A stretch of 39,704 nt of DNA. Origin: a candidate division TM6 bacterium UASB340 (GTDB lineage Bacteria > Babelota > Babeliae > Babelales > UASB340). Positions 1 through 8,700 of this stretch are shown piece after piece. How positions within the stretch are numbered: position 1 is the first letter of the stretch; each line of letters begins with the position of its first letter. Under the pieces are notes generated by a model. It was not told where the DNA came from and made no database searches. It saw only the letters and a list, made by a program, of their open reading frames with translations. The DNA lies in contig LDIX01000006.1 in the NCBI GenBank assembly GCA_001468925.1, positions 64,295 to 103,998 of the forward strand. The letters are read 5' to 3'. Position numbers and translations under genes: made by a program.

Positions 1-647
1 TTAAAAATTTTTAAATTATAATTAATTTCACTTAAATTGTTGTTTTTTGAACATAAAATAATTTTTTGAGAGTAAAAATTTAGCATATTGTTAATTAATT
101 CAATGCTTTCACTATCGGATAGATTTGATTCTTTAAGTTGTTTATCAAAATTTATAGGGTTATCCAAATCTTGCTCATAAAAAAATGCAACTATAGGGTG
201 GTTGCTTTGAGTATCAATAGATTCTTTAAATATCTTTATAAGACAGCGTGAAGAAATTGTTGGCAGAGTAGAATTTTTATTATTGGTTTGTAATATAAAA
301 TTATAACCAATTGGAGGTTCTTCAAGAATTTTTAAAAGTTTATTTGCCGTTGCTGTGTTTAGTGTTTGTGCTTTTTGTAAAATAAAAAAGAATTTTTGAT
401 TTTTATCAAGACTTAATGACGTTTGTTCAAATATTATAGCAATATCTTTTACGGAATAATCTTTTTCTGGATTTATAAAAATAATACTTTCATGTTGTTT
501 AATTTTTATTTTTCTACAGTCATTGCAATAACAATTTTTATCTTTATTTTTTGAACAAAATTGTTGCTGTAAAAATAATTCAGTTTCATAATCAAGAATA
601 TCTTTAGAGCCCACAAAAAGTTGCGTTGGAATAAGTGTGTCATTCAT
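1..647 (-). CDS. holB: DNA polymerase III delta' subunit, partial (C-terminus outside window)
   Basis: This is a clamp-loader subunit that helps load the beta sliding clamp onto primed DNA in the cytoplasm. The frame is open from the ATG at 647-645 to the window edge, giving 215 codons. A zinc-module cysteine set is visible at C31, C39, C41 and C44. It is followed by the AAA+ clamp-loader motifs LLKILEEPP (about 104-112) and SRC (133-135), the latter typical of delta'/gamma subunits. The N-terminal P-loop region is degenerate (LFVGSKD), as is common for delta', which does not hydrolyse ATP. No good ribosome binding site precedes the start. It lies downstream of tmk, its usual neighbour, but here a secreted peptidase gene separates them. 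A gamma/tau subunit is less likely because of the missing Walker A. Confidence 0.85.
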   Translation of the reverse strand, partial: MNDTLIPTQLFVGSKDILDYETELFLQQQFCSKNKDKNCYCNDCRKIKIKQHESIIFINPEKDYSVKDIAIIFEQTSLSLDKNQKFFFILQKAQTLNTATANKLLKILEEPPIGYNFILQTNNKNSTLPTISSRCLIKIFKESIDTQSNHPIVAFFYEQDLDNPINFDKQLKESNLSDSESIELINNMLNFYSQKIILCSKNNNLSEINYNLKIF

Positions 648-727
648 AATAAAATAATTTTGTTAATATTTAAATCAAATTATAAAATTCTATTTCGTTA
701 TTATAACTTTATTTGAAAAATATAAAA

Positions 728-1720
728 CTAATCTCCAGTCTGATCTCCCGATTCTTCAGATCCACCGGTAAATCCTGTAGTATCTAGAGTTTTATAAGGT
801 AATATTCTATCCATATTTACCCCATAATAATTTGAATATTTTTCCGGATCATTGTCATATGGGACAGCACGACCAAACAGAATTGGTCTGGTTGTATACG
901 ATCCGGATGAAAGGTTTGAAGGATCATTTCTGTATATTACCGAACCGGATAGGTTTGATCTACGCCAAAATTGAATTTTTTGTTCCGTATCCGTATCTTT
1001 TGTTCCTAAAATCATATAACCCATTCCAACACCGCCTTCATCTACATTTTTGGAATTATCCGTTCTGGTATCTCTAACTCTTGGCCAATATGTAGTTGAT
1101 GTTCCATGAGGTGAGGCTGAAGAATCTATTATTTTTACAAGAAATTCAGTGTATCCTACAGGCGTGTTGGAAAAACCTTCAAGTTGTATGGGCTCTCCGG
1201 CCAAAATTAAAACGTGTCCGGTATTACTGGCTCCATCTTCATATTTTATTGCTATTATATCTCCGGGATTTAAATCATTAAGTCCCGATATTATTTCCCA
1301 ACCCTTATATTTATCTGATCTATTATTATAATTTTTAAAAAAACTATAAAAATCTTTTGCTAAACATCGTTCCAAAGTTGGATTGTTTTTTGTTGATGGA
1401 AATCGTGAAAGCACTGCATGAGCATATATTTTTTCATACCAATCGTATACCGATATGGCTAAAACATAAGAAAGAAAACTTGAACAATCTACTTTGTATA
1501 CTCCAGCTTTTACATTTATAAAAGTATTATAATCATAATCTGATAGTGTAAATGTATTTACGACTCTTTCAGCTTCAGCCAGAATTTTTTTACTGGGATA
1601 ATCTTGATGATATGCATCCTGTAAACTACAAACTGAGTTATTTAAATAAACCGTATATGTTGATTTTACTTTATTTGTGATTGTTACTAACAACAATAAA
1701 AATATTAATATTTTTTTCAT
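728..1720 (-). CDS. secreted NlpC/P60-like (papain-fold) cysteine peptidase, predicted
   Basis: This is a 330-residue protein with a Sec signal peptide (residues 1-20, KK then a Leu/Ile-rich core). The pattern VDCSSFLSYVL puts a candidate nucleophile at C79. GDIIAIKY followed by TGHVLILAG puts a candidate His at 169, and IIDSS supplies D199. The order Cys, Gly-Asp-Ile, Gly-His-Val is typical of the NlpC/P60/CHAP superfamily, whose members usually cleave peptidoglycan peptides. The region from about 215 to the end is polar, ends in Gly/Ser/Asp-rich sequence and matches nothing I recognise. The start is supported by AAGGGG about 7 bases upstream. It sits between tmk and holB on the same strand, 73 bases after tmk. 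The substrate is inferred; it could act on the host rather than on the cell's own wall. Confidence 0.65.
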   Translation of the reverse strand: MKKILIFLLLLVTITNKVKSTYTVYLNNSVCSLQDAYHQDYPSKKILAEAERVVNTFTLSDYDYNTFINVKAGVYKVDCSSFLSYVLAISVYDWYEKIYAHAVLSRFPSTKNNPTLERCLAKDFYSFFKNYNNRSDKYKGWEIISGLNDLNPGDIIAIKYEDGASNTGHVLILAGEPIQLEGFSNTPVGYTEFLVKIIDSSASPHGTSTTYWPRVRDTRTDNSKNVDEGGVGMGYMILGTKDTDTEQKIQFWRRSNLSGSVIYRNDPSNLSSGSYTTRPILFGRAVPYDNDPEKYSNYYGVNMDRILPYKTLDTTGFTGGSEESGDQTGD

Positions 1721-1793
1721 TTATTTCCCCTTATAATTTTATATTGTAAATTTATTGAAAATATTATTTTGGGGTCAATCAAATAAAAATATA

Positions 1794-2414
1794 TTATAAT
1801 TTGTTTATTATTTCCGTTATTGCGAGAGTTGTTAATTTTTCAGGAGAAAGAGTTCCGTCAAGTGTAATTACATTTTTTCTATCTTTAAAAATTTTTTCGT
1901 AACCGACAATAACTTTTTCCCAAAATTCAGTTTTTTCTTTTTCAAAAGAAGTTAAAGATTCATTACGTTTAAAAATTCTATCTTGTGCAGTTTTTATGTC
2001 GATTTTTATATATAAAATTAAATCGGGCTCGATATTTTGCATTGCCCAATTATTAACTGATTTTATATTTTCAATATTAAGATTGCGACCATAACCCTGA
2101 TAGGCTAGTGAAGAGTCTGCCATACGGTCTGAGATTATAATTTTTCCTGAATTTAATGCAGGTATGATAATATCTTTTATGTGTTGTGCTCTATCGGCTG
2201 CAAACAAAAAATATTCTGCCAAATCACAAACATTATCTTTTTCTTCATGAAGAATTTGTCTAAGTTTTAAACCGAGATTTGTTCCTCCCGGCTGTTTGGT
2301 TAAAACAACCGGGATATTTTGTTCTGTTAATTTTTTAAAGATATTTTGGGCTAAAAGAGATTTTCCGGAACCATCTATGCCTTCGAGTGAAACCAATAAA
2401 CCCTTTTTTTCCAT
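1794..2414 (-). CDS. tmk: thymidylate kinase (dTMP kinase)
   Basis: It phosphorylates dTMP to dTDP with ATP for DNA synthesis in the cytoplasm. The length, 206 residues, is normal for the family. The P-loop EGIDGSGKS is at 11-19. The ISDRMADSSLAYQGYGR stretch carries the conserved DR motif and the thymidine-binding Ser/Tyr/Gln region, and LILYIKID is the strand before the lid. The start is supported by AGGAGT 8 bases upstream, inside the end of the typA message; only about 11 bases separate the two genes, so they are almost certainly cotranscribed. Nothing appears degraded. Confidence 0.97.
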   Translation of the reverse strand: MEKKGLLVSLEGIDGSGKSLLAQNIFKKLTEQNIPVVLTKQPGGTNLGLKLRQILHEEKDNVCDLAEYFLFAADRAQHIKDIIIPALNSGKIIISDRMADSSLAYQGYGRNLNIENIKSVNNWAMQNIEPDLILYIKIDIKTAQDRIFKRNESLTSFEKEKTEFWEKVIVGYEKIFKDRKNVITLDGTLSPEKLTTLAITEIINKL

Positions 2415-2425
2415 CTAAATTACTC

Positions 2426-4246
2426 CTATTCTCTACTGGATTTTTTTCTTTCGTGTGCTTTTAAGAATTTCTTTCTTAATCTAATAGATTTTGGAGTAAC
2501 TTCAATAAGTTCATCATTTTTAATCCACTCTAAAGCTTCTTCAATATTCATTATTTTAGGTGGAGCAAGCTTTATAGCTTCATCGGTTCCAGAAGCTCTC
2601 ATATTTGTTAGTTTTTTTTCTTTGGTTGGATTTACATCGAGATCATTCTCTCTTGAATGTTCACCAATAATCATGCCTTCATAAACTTCTACACCGGGAT
2701 CTACAAATAAAATACCTCTAGGTTGTAACGCATCTAAAGCATAACCTCTTGATGCACCATTTTCCATAGATACTAAAGCGCCCTTAGTTCTTCCTATAAT
2801 TTCACCGGCATAAGGTTCATAGTCATGAAATCTGTGGTTCATTAAGCCGGTTCCTCTTGTATTGGTCATAAAAAGATTTCTAAAACCAATTAATCCTCGG
2901 GCCGGTATTTTAAATTCCAGTCTTACTTTGCCTTCGGTATAGTGGACCATATTTACAAGTTCGGCTTTTCGTTTTGCCAAATTTTCCATCACAAAACCTT
3001 GATATTCTTCTTCTATATCTATTATTAATAATTCATAAGGTTCATATTTATGACCATTTATGGTTTTATAAATAACTTCAGGAGCAGAAGCTTGAAGTTC
3101 AAAACCTTCACGTCTCATAGTTTCTATAAGCACGCCAAGATGTAATTGACCACGTCCTGAAACTTTAAAGCTTTCGGCATTTTCAGTTTCTTCTACGCGA
3201 AGAGCAATATTTGTTTTTAATTCTTTAAATAATCTGTCTCTAACTTGACGTGACGTTAAAAGTTTACCTTCTTTTCCCGAAAATGGAGATTTGTTTACTC
3301 CAATATAAATGGAAAGAGTAGGTTCATCTATTTCTGTGTATGCGATTGGATTTGGTTTTTCTGCATTACAAATTGTTGTTCCTATTGTAATTTCTTCTTC
3401 AAAGCCTGTAACTGCAACGATATCACCAAATTTTGCAGAATCAACTTCAATTCTTTTAACACCTTCAAATTGATAAAGTTTGGTTACAGCCATTCTTTTA
3501 CTTATATAATCATTTTTACATGAAACAATTTGATCACCAATTTTTACAGAACCGTTAAAAACTCTACCAATACCAATTCGGCCAAGATAATCGGAGTGAT
3601 CTAAATTTGTTATTAAAATTTGAAGATCTTCAATTGTTTGTTTAGGAGAAGGAATCTCTTTTAAAATTGTTTTAAATAGTGGTTGCATATCACCTGAAGT
3701 TGCTTTTGGACTTTCTGAGACAAAACCAAGTTTTGATGAGCCATAAAGCACTTTAAAGTTTAAATGATCATCTTTTAATGCAAGTTCTAAGAAAAGTTCA
3801 TGAATTGCTTCTTCTATTCTTTCAATATCGGCATCTTTTCTATCTATTTTGTTGATCAAAACTATAGGTTTTAAATCTAAAGCTAAAGCTTTTTGCAGTA
3901 CAAATCTTGTTCCTGGCAATGGGCCTTCTGCAGCATCAACCAGCAATAAAAAACCTTCAACCATTTGAAGTGTACGTTCGACTTCACCGGCAAAATCAGA
4001 GTGACCTGGGGTGTCAACAATATTAATTTTTGCTTCAGGTAAAATTATAGCGGTATTTTTTGCAGTGATTGTGATTCCGCGTTCTCTTTCAAGATCGCCG
4101 CTATCCATAATTCTGTCTGTTGGAACATCTTTTGTTTGAATTGTGCCCGATTGTTTTAACATTTGGTCCACAAGCGTTGTTTTGCCATGGTCAACGTGTG
4201 CAATAATAGCAATATTTCTTATGTCTGGGCGGGTATTTATTCCCAT
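2426..4246 (-). CDS. typA: ribosome-associated GTPase TypA/BipA
   Basis: This translational GTPase is related to EF-G and acts on ribosome assembly and stress-dependent translation. At 606 residues it is the usual length. The G1 motif AHVDHGKT is at about 16-23. ERGITITAKNTA (G2), DTPGHSDFAGEVER (G3) and NKIDR (G4) follow in order, then the EF-Tu-like domain II, EF-G-like domains III and V, and the conserved C-terminal segment with GEHSREND and KEKKLTNMRASG. The ATG at 4246 is preceded by AGGGGA about 6 bases upstream. It is the first gene of the typA-tmk-peptidase-holB run. The C-terminal tail is Lys/Arg/Ser-rich, as in other TypA proteins. Confidence 0.97.
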   Translation of the reverse strand: MGINTRPDIRNIAIIAHVDHGKTTLVDQMLKQSGTIQTKDVPTDRIMDSGDLERERGITITAKNTAIILPEAKINIVDTPGHSDFAGEVERTLQMVEGFLLLVDAAEGPLPGTRFVLQKALALDLKPIVLINKIDRKDADIERIEEAIHELFLELALKDDHLNFKVLYGSSKLGFVSESPKATSGDMQPLFKTILKEIPSPKQTIEDLQILITNLDHSDYLGRIGIGRVFNGSVKIGDQIVSCKNDYISKRMAVTKLYQFEGVKRIEVDSAKFGDIVAVTGFEEEITIGTTICNAEKPNPIAYTEIDEPTLSIYIGVNKSPFSGKEGKLLTSRQVRDRLFKELKTNIALRVEETENAESFKVSGRGQLHLGVLIETMRREGFELQASAPEVIYKTINGHKYEPYELLIIDIEEEYQGFVMENLAKRKAELVNMVHYTEGKVRLEFKIPARGLIGFRNLFMTNTRGTGLMNHRFHDYEPYAGEIIGRTKGALVSMENGASRGYALDALQPRGILFVDPGVEVYEGMIIGEHSRENDLDVNPTKEKKLTNMRASGTDEAIKLAPPKIMNIEEALEWIKNDELIEVTPKSIRLRKKFLKAHERKKSSRE

Positions 4247-4336
4247 TTTTTCCCCTAAAAAATAAATAAAAAAAGCTTATTAAAATACAAAATATGGTAC
4301 TAAAAAGACAAAAAGCCCTTTGTTACCCCATTTGAT

Positions 4337-4365
4337 ATTATAATCTACAAAATTGAAAATATCTA
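4337..4365 (-). promoter_or_regulatory. candidate typA promoter
   Basis: On the minus strand a perfect TATAAT (plus-strand 4337-4342) sits 17 bases from TAGATA (4360-4365), which matches the -35 consensus at 4 of 6 positions. Transcription would start near 4330, giving a leader of about 85 bases before typA. In such AT-rich DNA -10 matches arise by chance, so this is tentative. Confidence 0.35.
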
Positions 4366-4368
4366 TTG

Positions 4369-5580
4369 CTATATATTTAATTGAGAAACAGACTCTATTT
4401 TTAGATCTATTTTGTTATTTATAACTTCTTTAAATTTTTCACAGATATATAAAACTTCTTCATTTGTTAATTCCGGCCAAATAGGTAAAGCTAAAATTGT
4501 TTGGGTTAAATTGTCAGATATTGGGCATTCAGTTTTTAATCTTGGTTCTTTATTTAAAAAATCTATCAGATTTAGCCCTTTGGGGTAATATATATTTGTT
4601 CCAACGCCCATTGAACTTAAACTACTCATTAATTCTTCTCTATTTATATTATTCAATTTAATGCAGTACTGATGATAAACATGTTTTCCGTTAATTTCTT
4701 TAGGCAATTGTATAAAGTTTATGTTTGCAAGCTCTTTGCTATAGATTGATGCAATTTCGCATCTTCTGTCGTTAAGACTATTTAGTAGTTTTAATTTTTC
4801 ATCAAGAATTGCCGCCTGTATTCCGTCAAGTCTACTGTTTATTCCATGTTCTATGTAATTATAGTGATTTTTTCTACCGTGATTTCTATAGCGTAAAAGT
4901 TTTTCTGCCAATATTGGGTCATTTGTTGTACATGCGCCACCGTCACCAAATGCACCAAGATTTTTGGTTGGATAAAAAGAAAAACATGTAATATCACCGT
5001 GATTTCCGGCCATAATTCCATCTTCATCTAAGGAGCCTACGGCTTGGCAAGAATCTTGAATTATCCACAGATTATATTTTTGGGCTATTTCTTTTATTTT
5101 TTTATAATCGGCACATTGTCCAAAAATGTCTACAGGTAAAATTCCGGCAACACGATATCCTGTATTTTTGTGAATCAAGTTATTATTTTTTAATTCACAT
5201 TCATTATTTATCCAAATTTCTATTTTGTTTGTATCGATATTATATGTTTTATCGTCAATATCTATAAAAACAGCATGTCCTTCAAGAGCTAAAATTTCGC
5301 TACTTGATGCAATAAAAGAAAATGGTGTTGTTAATACTATTTCATTTTTTTTCATACCTATTACATCGAGAGCCATTAATAAAGCGTCGGTTCCGCTGTT
5401 GCAACTGATTGCATGTTTTACATTAAGATATTTTGAAAAATTTGTTTCAAATGTTTCTATAAATTTTCCACCGATATAACTTTGTGAATCTAAAACAGAA
5501 TTGATTTTTTCAGTCAAATTATTTTTAGTTTCCGACCACTGTCTTGAAAGATCAAAAAAATTAATTTTCTTGTTATTCAC
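4369..5580 (-). CDS. DegT/DnrJ/EryC1/StrS-family sugar aminotransferase
   Basis: This is a PLP-dependent aminotransferase, 403 residues, of the family that aminates nucleotide-linked keto-sugars for surface glycans. NSGTDALLMAL (61-71) is the phosphate-binding region. D176 in QDSCQAVGS should contact the pyridine nitrogen. K206 in SFYPTKNLGAFGDGG is the predicted PLP Schiff-base lysine. The C-terminal part has the family HVYHQYCIK and YPKGL segments. It starts with GTG at 5580, with AAAAGGAAAA upstream. No other sugar-nucleotide gene is adjacent, so the substrate cannot be assigned; a WbpE/ArnB/PseC-like role is possible. Transcription probably starts in the divergent region shared with the giant secreted protein. 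Confidence 0.88.
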   Translation of the reverse strand: MNNKKINFFDLSRQWSETKNNLTEKINSVLDSQSYIGGKFIETFETNFSKYLNVKHAISCNSGTDALLMALDVIGMKKNEIVLTTPFSFIASSSEILALEGHAVFIDIDDKTYNIDTNKIEIWINNECELKNNNLIHKNTGYRVAGILPVDIFGQCADYKKIKEIAQKYNLWIIQDSCQAVGSLDEDGIMAGNHGDITCFSFYPTKNLGAFGDGGACTTNDPILAEKLLRYRNHGRKNHYNYIEHGINSRLDGIQAAILDEKLKLLNSLNDRRCEIASIYSKELANINFIQLPKEINGKHVYHQYCIKLNNINREELMSSLSSMGVGTNIYYPKGLNLIDFLNKEPRLKTECPISDNLTQTILALPIWPELTNEEVLYICEKFKEVINNKIDLKIESVSQLNI

Positions 5581-5720
5581 GGTTTTCCTTTTAAATTTTT
5601 TAAATTTCTTTGCAAATTTACAATAAAAAAAGTTAAGCTTTTCGCGATTAATATATTTTTTAAAAACTAATCTAATGCTTTGCGTTAAATTTGTAAAATT
5701 TTGATTTTTATAAAAAGTTA

Positions 5721-5726
5721 TATAAT
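5721..5726 (+). promoter_or_regulatory. candidate -10 box for the giant secreted protein gene
   Basis: A perfect TATAAT lies about 50 bases upstream of the chosen ATG at 5775 within the divergent intergenic region. No convincing -35 hexamer at 16-18 base spacing was seen, so only the -10 element is reported. Confidence 0.3.
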
Positions 5727-5774
5727 TTGAATTTTAAAAGGGAATATTTGTCGGTTTTTATTAAAGGAGAGATA

Positions 5775-8700
5775 ATGAGTAGATTATCTTTGAACAGGTT
5801 TTTAATCCTGTTGTTTTTTTCTTTTGCAGGCATAGGTAACTCTTTGTTTGCTGTTAATTGGCGAGATGGACAAACTATTACAGCTTCCGTTAATGACCAA
5901 GATTTACAAATTTTTGGTGATGGCCATCAGAATGATGCAACTATTGAAATTCAAAAAGCTGTTTATATTAATGCGCACAGTACAGATATAAATGTAACCG
6001 TAACTGCAAATAACGTTACATTGCAAACTGATTCAGGTGATTATGCACATTTAATTTTTCATGCTGCTCTTGGTCGCGCAATTAATGTTTATTGCGATTA
6101 TGATTTAATATTCAAATCGCCTGCAAGTGCCAGTAACACTAATGATTTTACACTGACGTTTTCGGGTCCGGGAACCACAACATTTTATTTAAAAGATTAT
6201 AATCCAACTACAGTTAGCACGGGAGTAAGAGGGGCACAAGTTTCTTTTGAAGGTTCTGCTAGTCGTGGTTATAATTATCCTAGTGAAGCACATTCACCAG
6301 TTTCTACTTATAATCCATGCAGAGTTTATATTTTAATGGATCAAACGTCTACACAAGCGGTAACAGACGGTATAAATAAATTGGTATTCAAACGTAATCC
6401 TGGAGGTTATGCCCAAGTAACGCAATATCCAAAAAATCCTGTTGGAATTCATATAGATGATGGTGCTTTAGTTACATATTTATCTTATGTTAAACCCGGT
6501 TCAAATGGTTATGGCTCAATTGCATTTGATCCAACTCATACAGGTTCGGGTGTAATGTATATTGATATAGATCAAAAAAATAATGGAGATGCCGGACATG
6601 GGGGATTTAATGATGGTGCCTTGCAAATTTATGGACATTACTGTACAGAGTTTACAGAAGAAGCAATAAGAAGAAGAACATCATTAAATGCTCTTGCAGG
6701 TAAAAAAGCAATTTTTAGAGTTATAGATGATACACGTTATTCAAGAGGTATTACAAACCCTAGTGATACTGATACTCGAGGTTTGTTGATTATTAATAGA
6801 AATACAACAGTACCTAAATTTGCATCTGATCCATATCAAGAAGAAATTTTAACAACTATGACTAATGTTGATACAACACACCCATTGTATAATTTAACTC
6901 CTGCGAATAGCAAATATTGGGCTGATATTTATTCATGGCATACTGCTCAAGATTCAATGAGTACAATATTTGATCGTGCAAAAACAACAACATATAATGT
7001 TCAAACGGGATTTATTTTAGGCAAAAACGGACGAATAGAAGTAGCACACAAAACATTTTTAGATTATGTTGCAACTCAGACAAATTTAAAAATTGATCCA
7101 TATTTGGCACAGGATTATTCATCTGTAATAACGGGTGCTGCAGCAACTCAACTTTATACTTCTCCATATTTTAAAAAGAAAAATCCTACAGCAATGTTTA
7201 TAGATGGTCTTTATGAGGGTTGGGACGATTCAGGTTTTGTACAGGAAGATGATGCCGAAATATATCTTTACGGAGATTCAAAACTTTTATTACACGCTGG
7301 TTCAAAGGCTACAACGGATGGATCTTTGGATGCATTTGTAAGACCTGTTTATGTAGAAAATAGTAATCATGATTATATTTTTACATTTACAATTGATTCT
7401 GCAACCTATAATGGTCAATATGTTTCAAGTTCACAAGTAACATCCGATGAAGGACGACATGTTCTTGATTTGGAAGCGCCTTTAAATATTAAATCTTATT
7501 CAAGAAATTCATGGCCACAAAGATCTTACACAGGAAGTTCTTTATTAGATGAAGCTATAGTAAATTTACCTACGGTAAGCATAGATTTTACCGGTAGGGA
7601 ATATAACTATTTAACTCAAAGTTATATCAATAGACCACTTACAAAAGATACGGTAGTTTACAAAATTTATGATTCTCCATCTATTTTACTAAATTCGGAT
7701 TTAAAGCTTTTTGATGTAGTGTATGAACATAACGATATTACAAAATTGTTAAGTCCAAATCCTGCGATTGCTTTACCAAATATTGTTGGCGGAGAAAGAA
7801 AATATTTTAACGATACGATTAATCCAAATGGCGCTGCGACTCCAATTTTGGAACAAAATTATGCATATCCAAAATTTGAATTTTATAATTCAAGATTGGA
7901 TCTACACGAACATTATGTTGCGGCAGGATGTAAATTTGTTGTAAATGAAGTTGATTATAATCCGACCGTTGGAACAAATAATACTTCTACATTTAAATTT
8001 TTTAATCACGGATATTTGCTTGATACTTTAGATCATTCGTATGGCAGATTGTTTATGGCAACATGTTCAAACAACAAAATGTCCAATGCTTCAACAAATG
8101 CAACATTGCAAAATTCTTCCGTAAATGTATTTAGAAAATATAATAAAACAACTCCGGCTCAAACTATTAAACTTTCGTTGCAATCTGAGGATGAGACCGG
8201 ATTATTAATGGGGCCATTACTTGATGCAAAACGTCCGCATCATTTATTGATGTTCAACAGAGGTTCAAATGGTGTTGGTTATATGTCTTTAGGCTGGACA
8301 ACAACCGTTGGTGACAATACAACTTATCCATGGGAGAGTTTATCGGGACTTGGTTCAAATTATTTTGATATAAAAGTTACAACTACAGGTACTGAAAGTA
8401 TTACAAATACTCCTCCGGCAACATTGTCCATAGATGGAAATTACTTTTATTTTGGCGGAACGGATTCTTCAGGCAATAAAGCCGTCGTTCCTGTAATTAC
8501 AACTGAAACAGGCTCAGTTGTTTATGTAAATCATGGTGGAAGAGTTACAGCAACTCAACCAAGTTCTACGACTCATGGTTATGATGCATTTGTTGATCTT
8601 CCTATTGTTTACAGACTATGGAGCTATGATGGCTTAATGGGAATTATTGATCTTCCAAAAGATCAGGTAATGTACGGCTATGGTTTTGGACAGCAACCTT

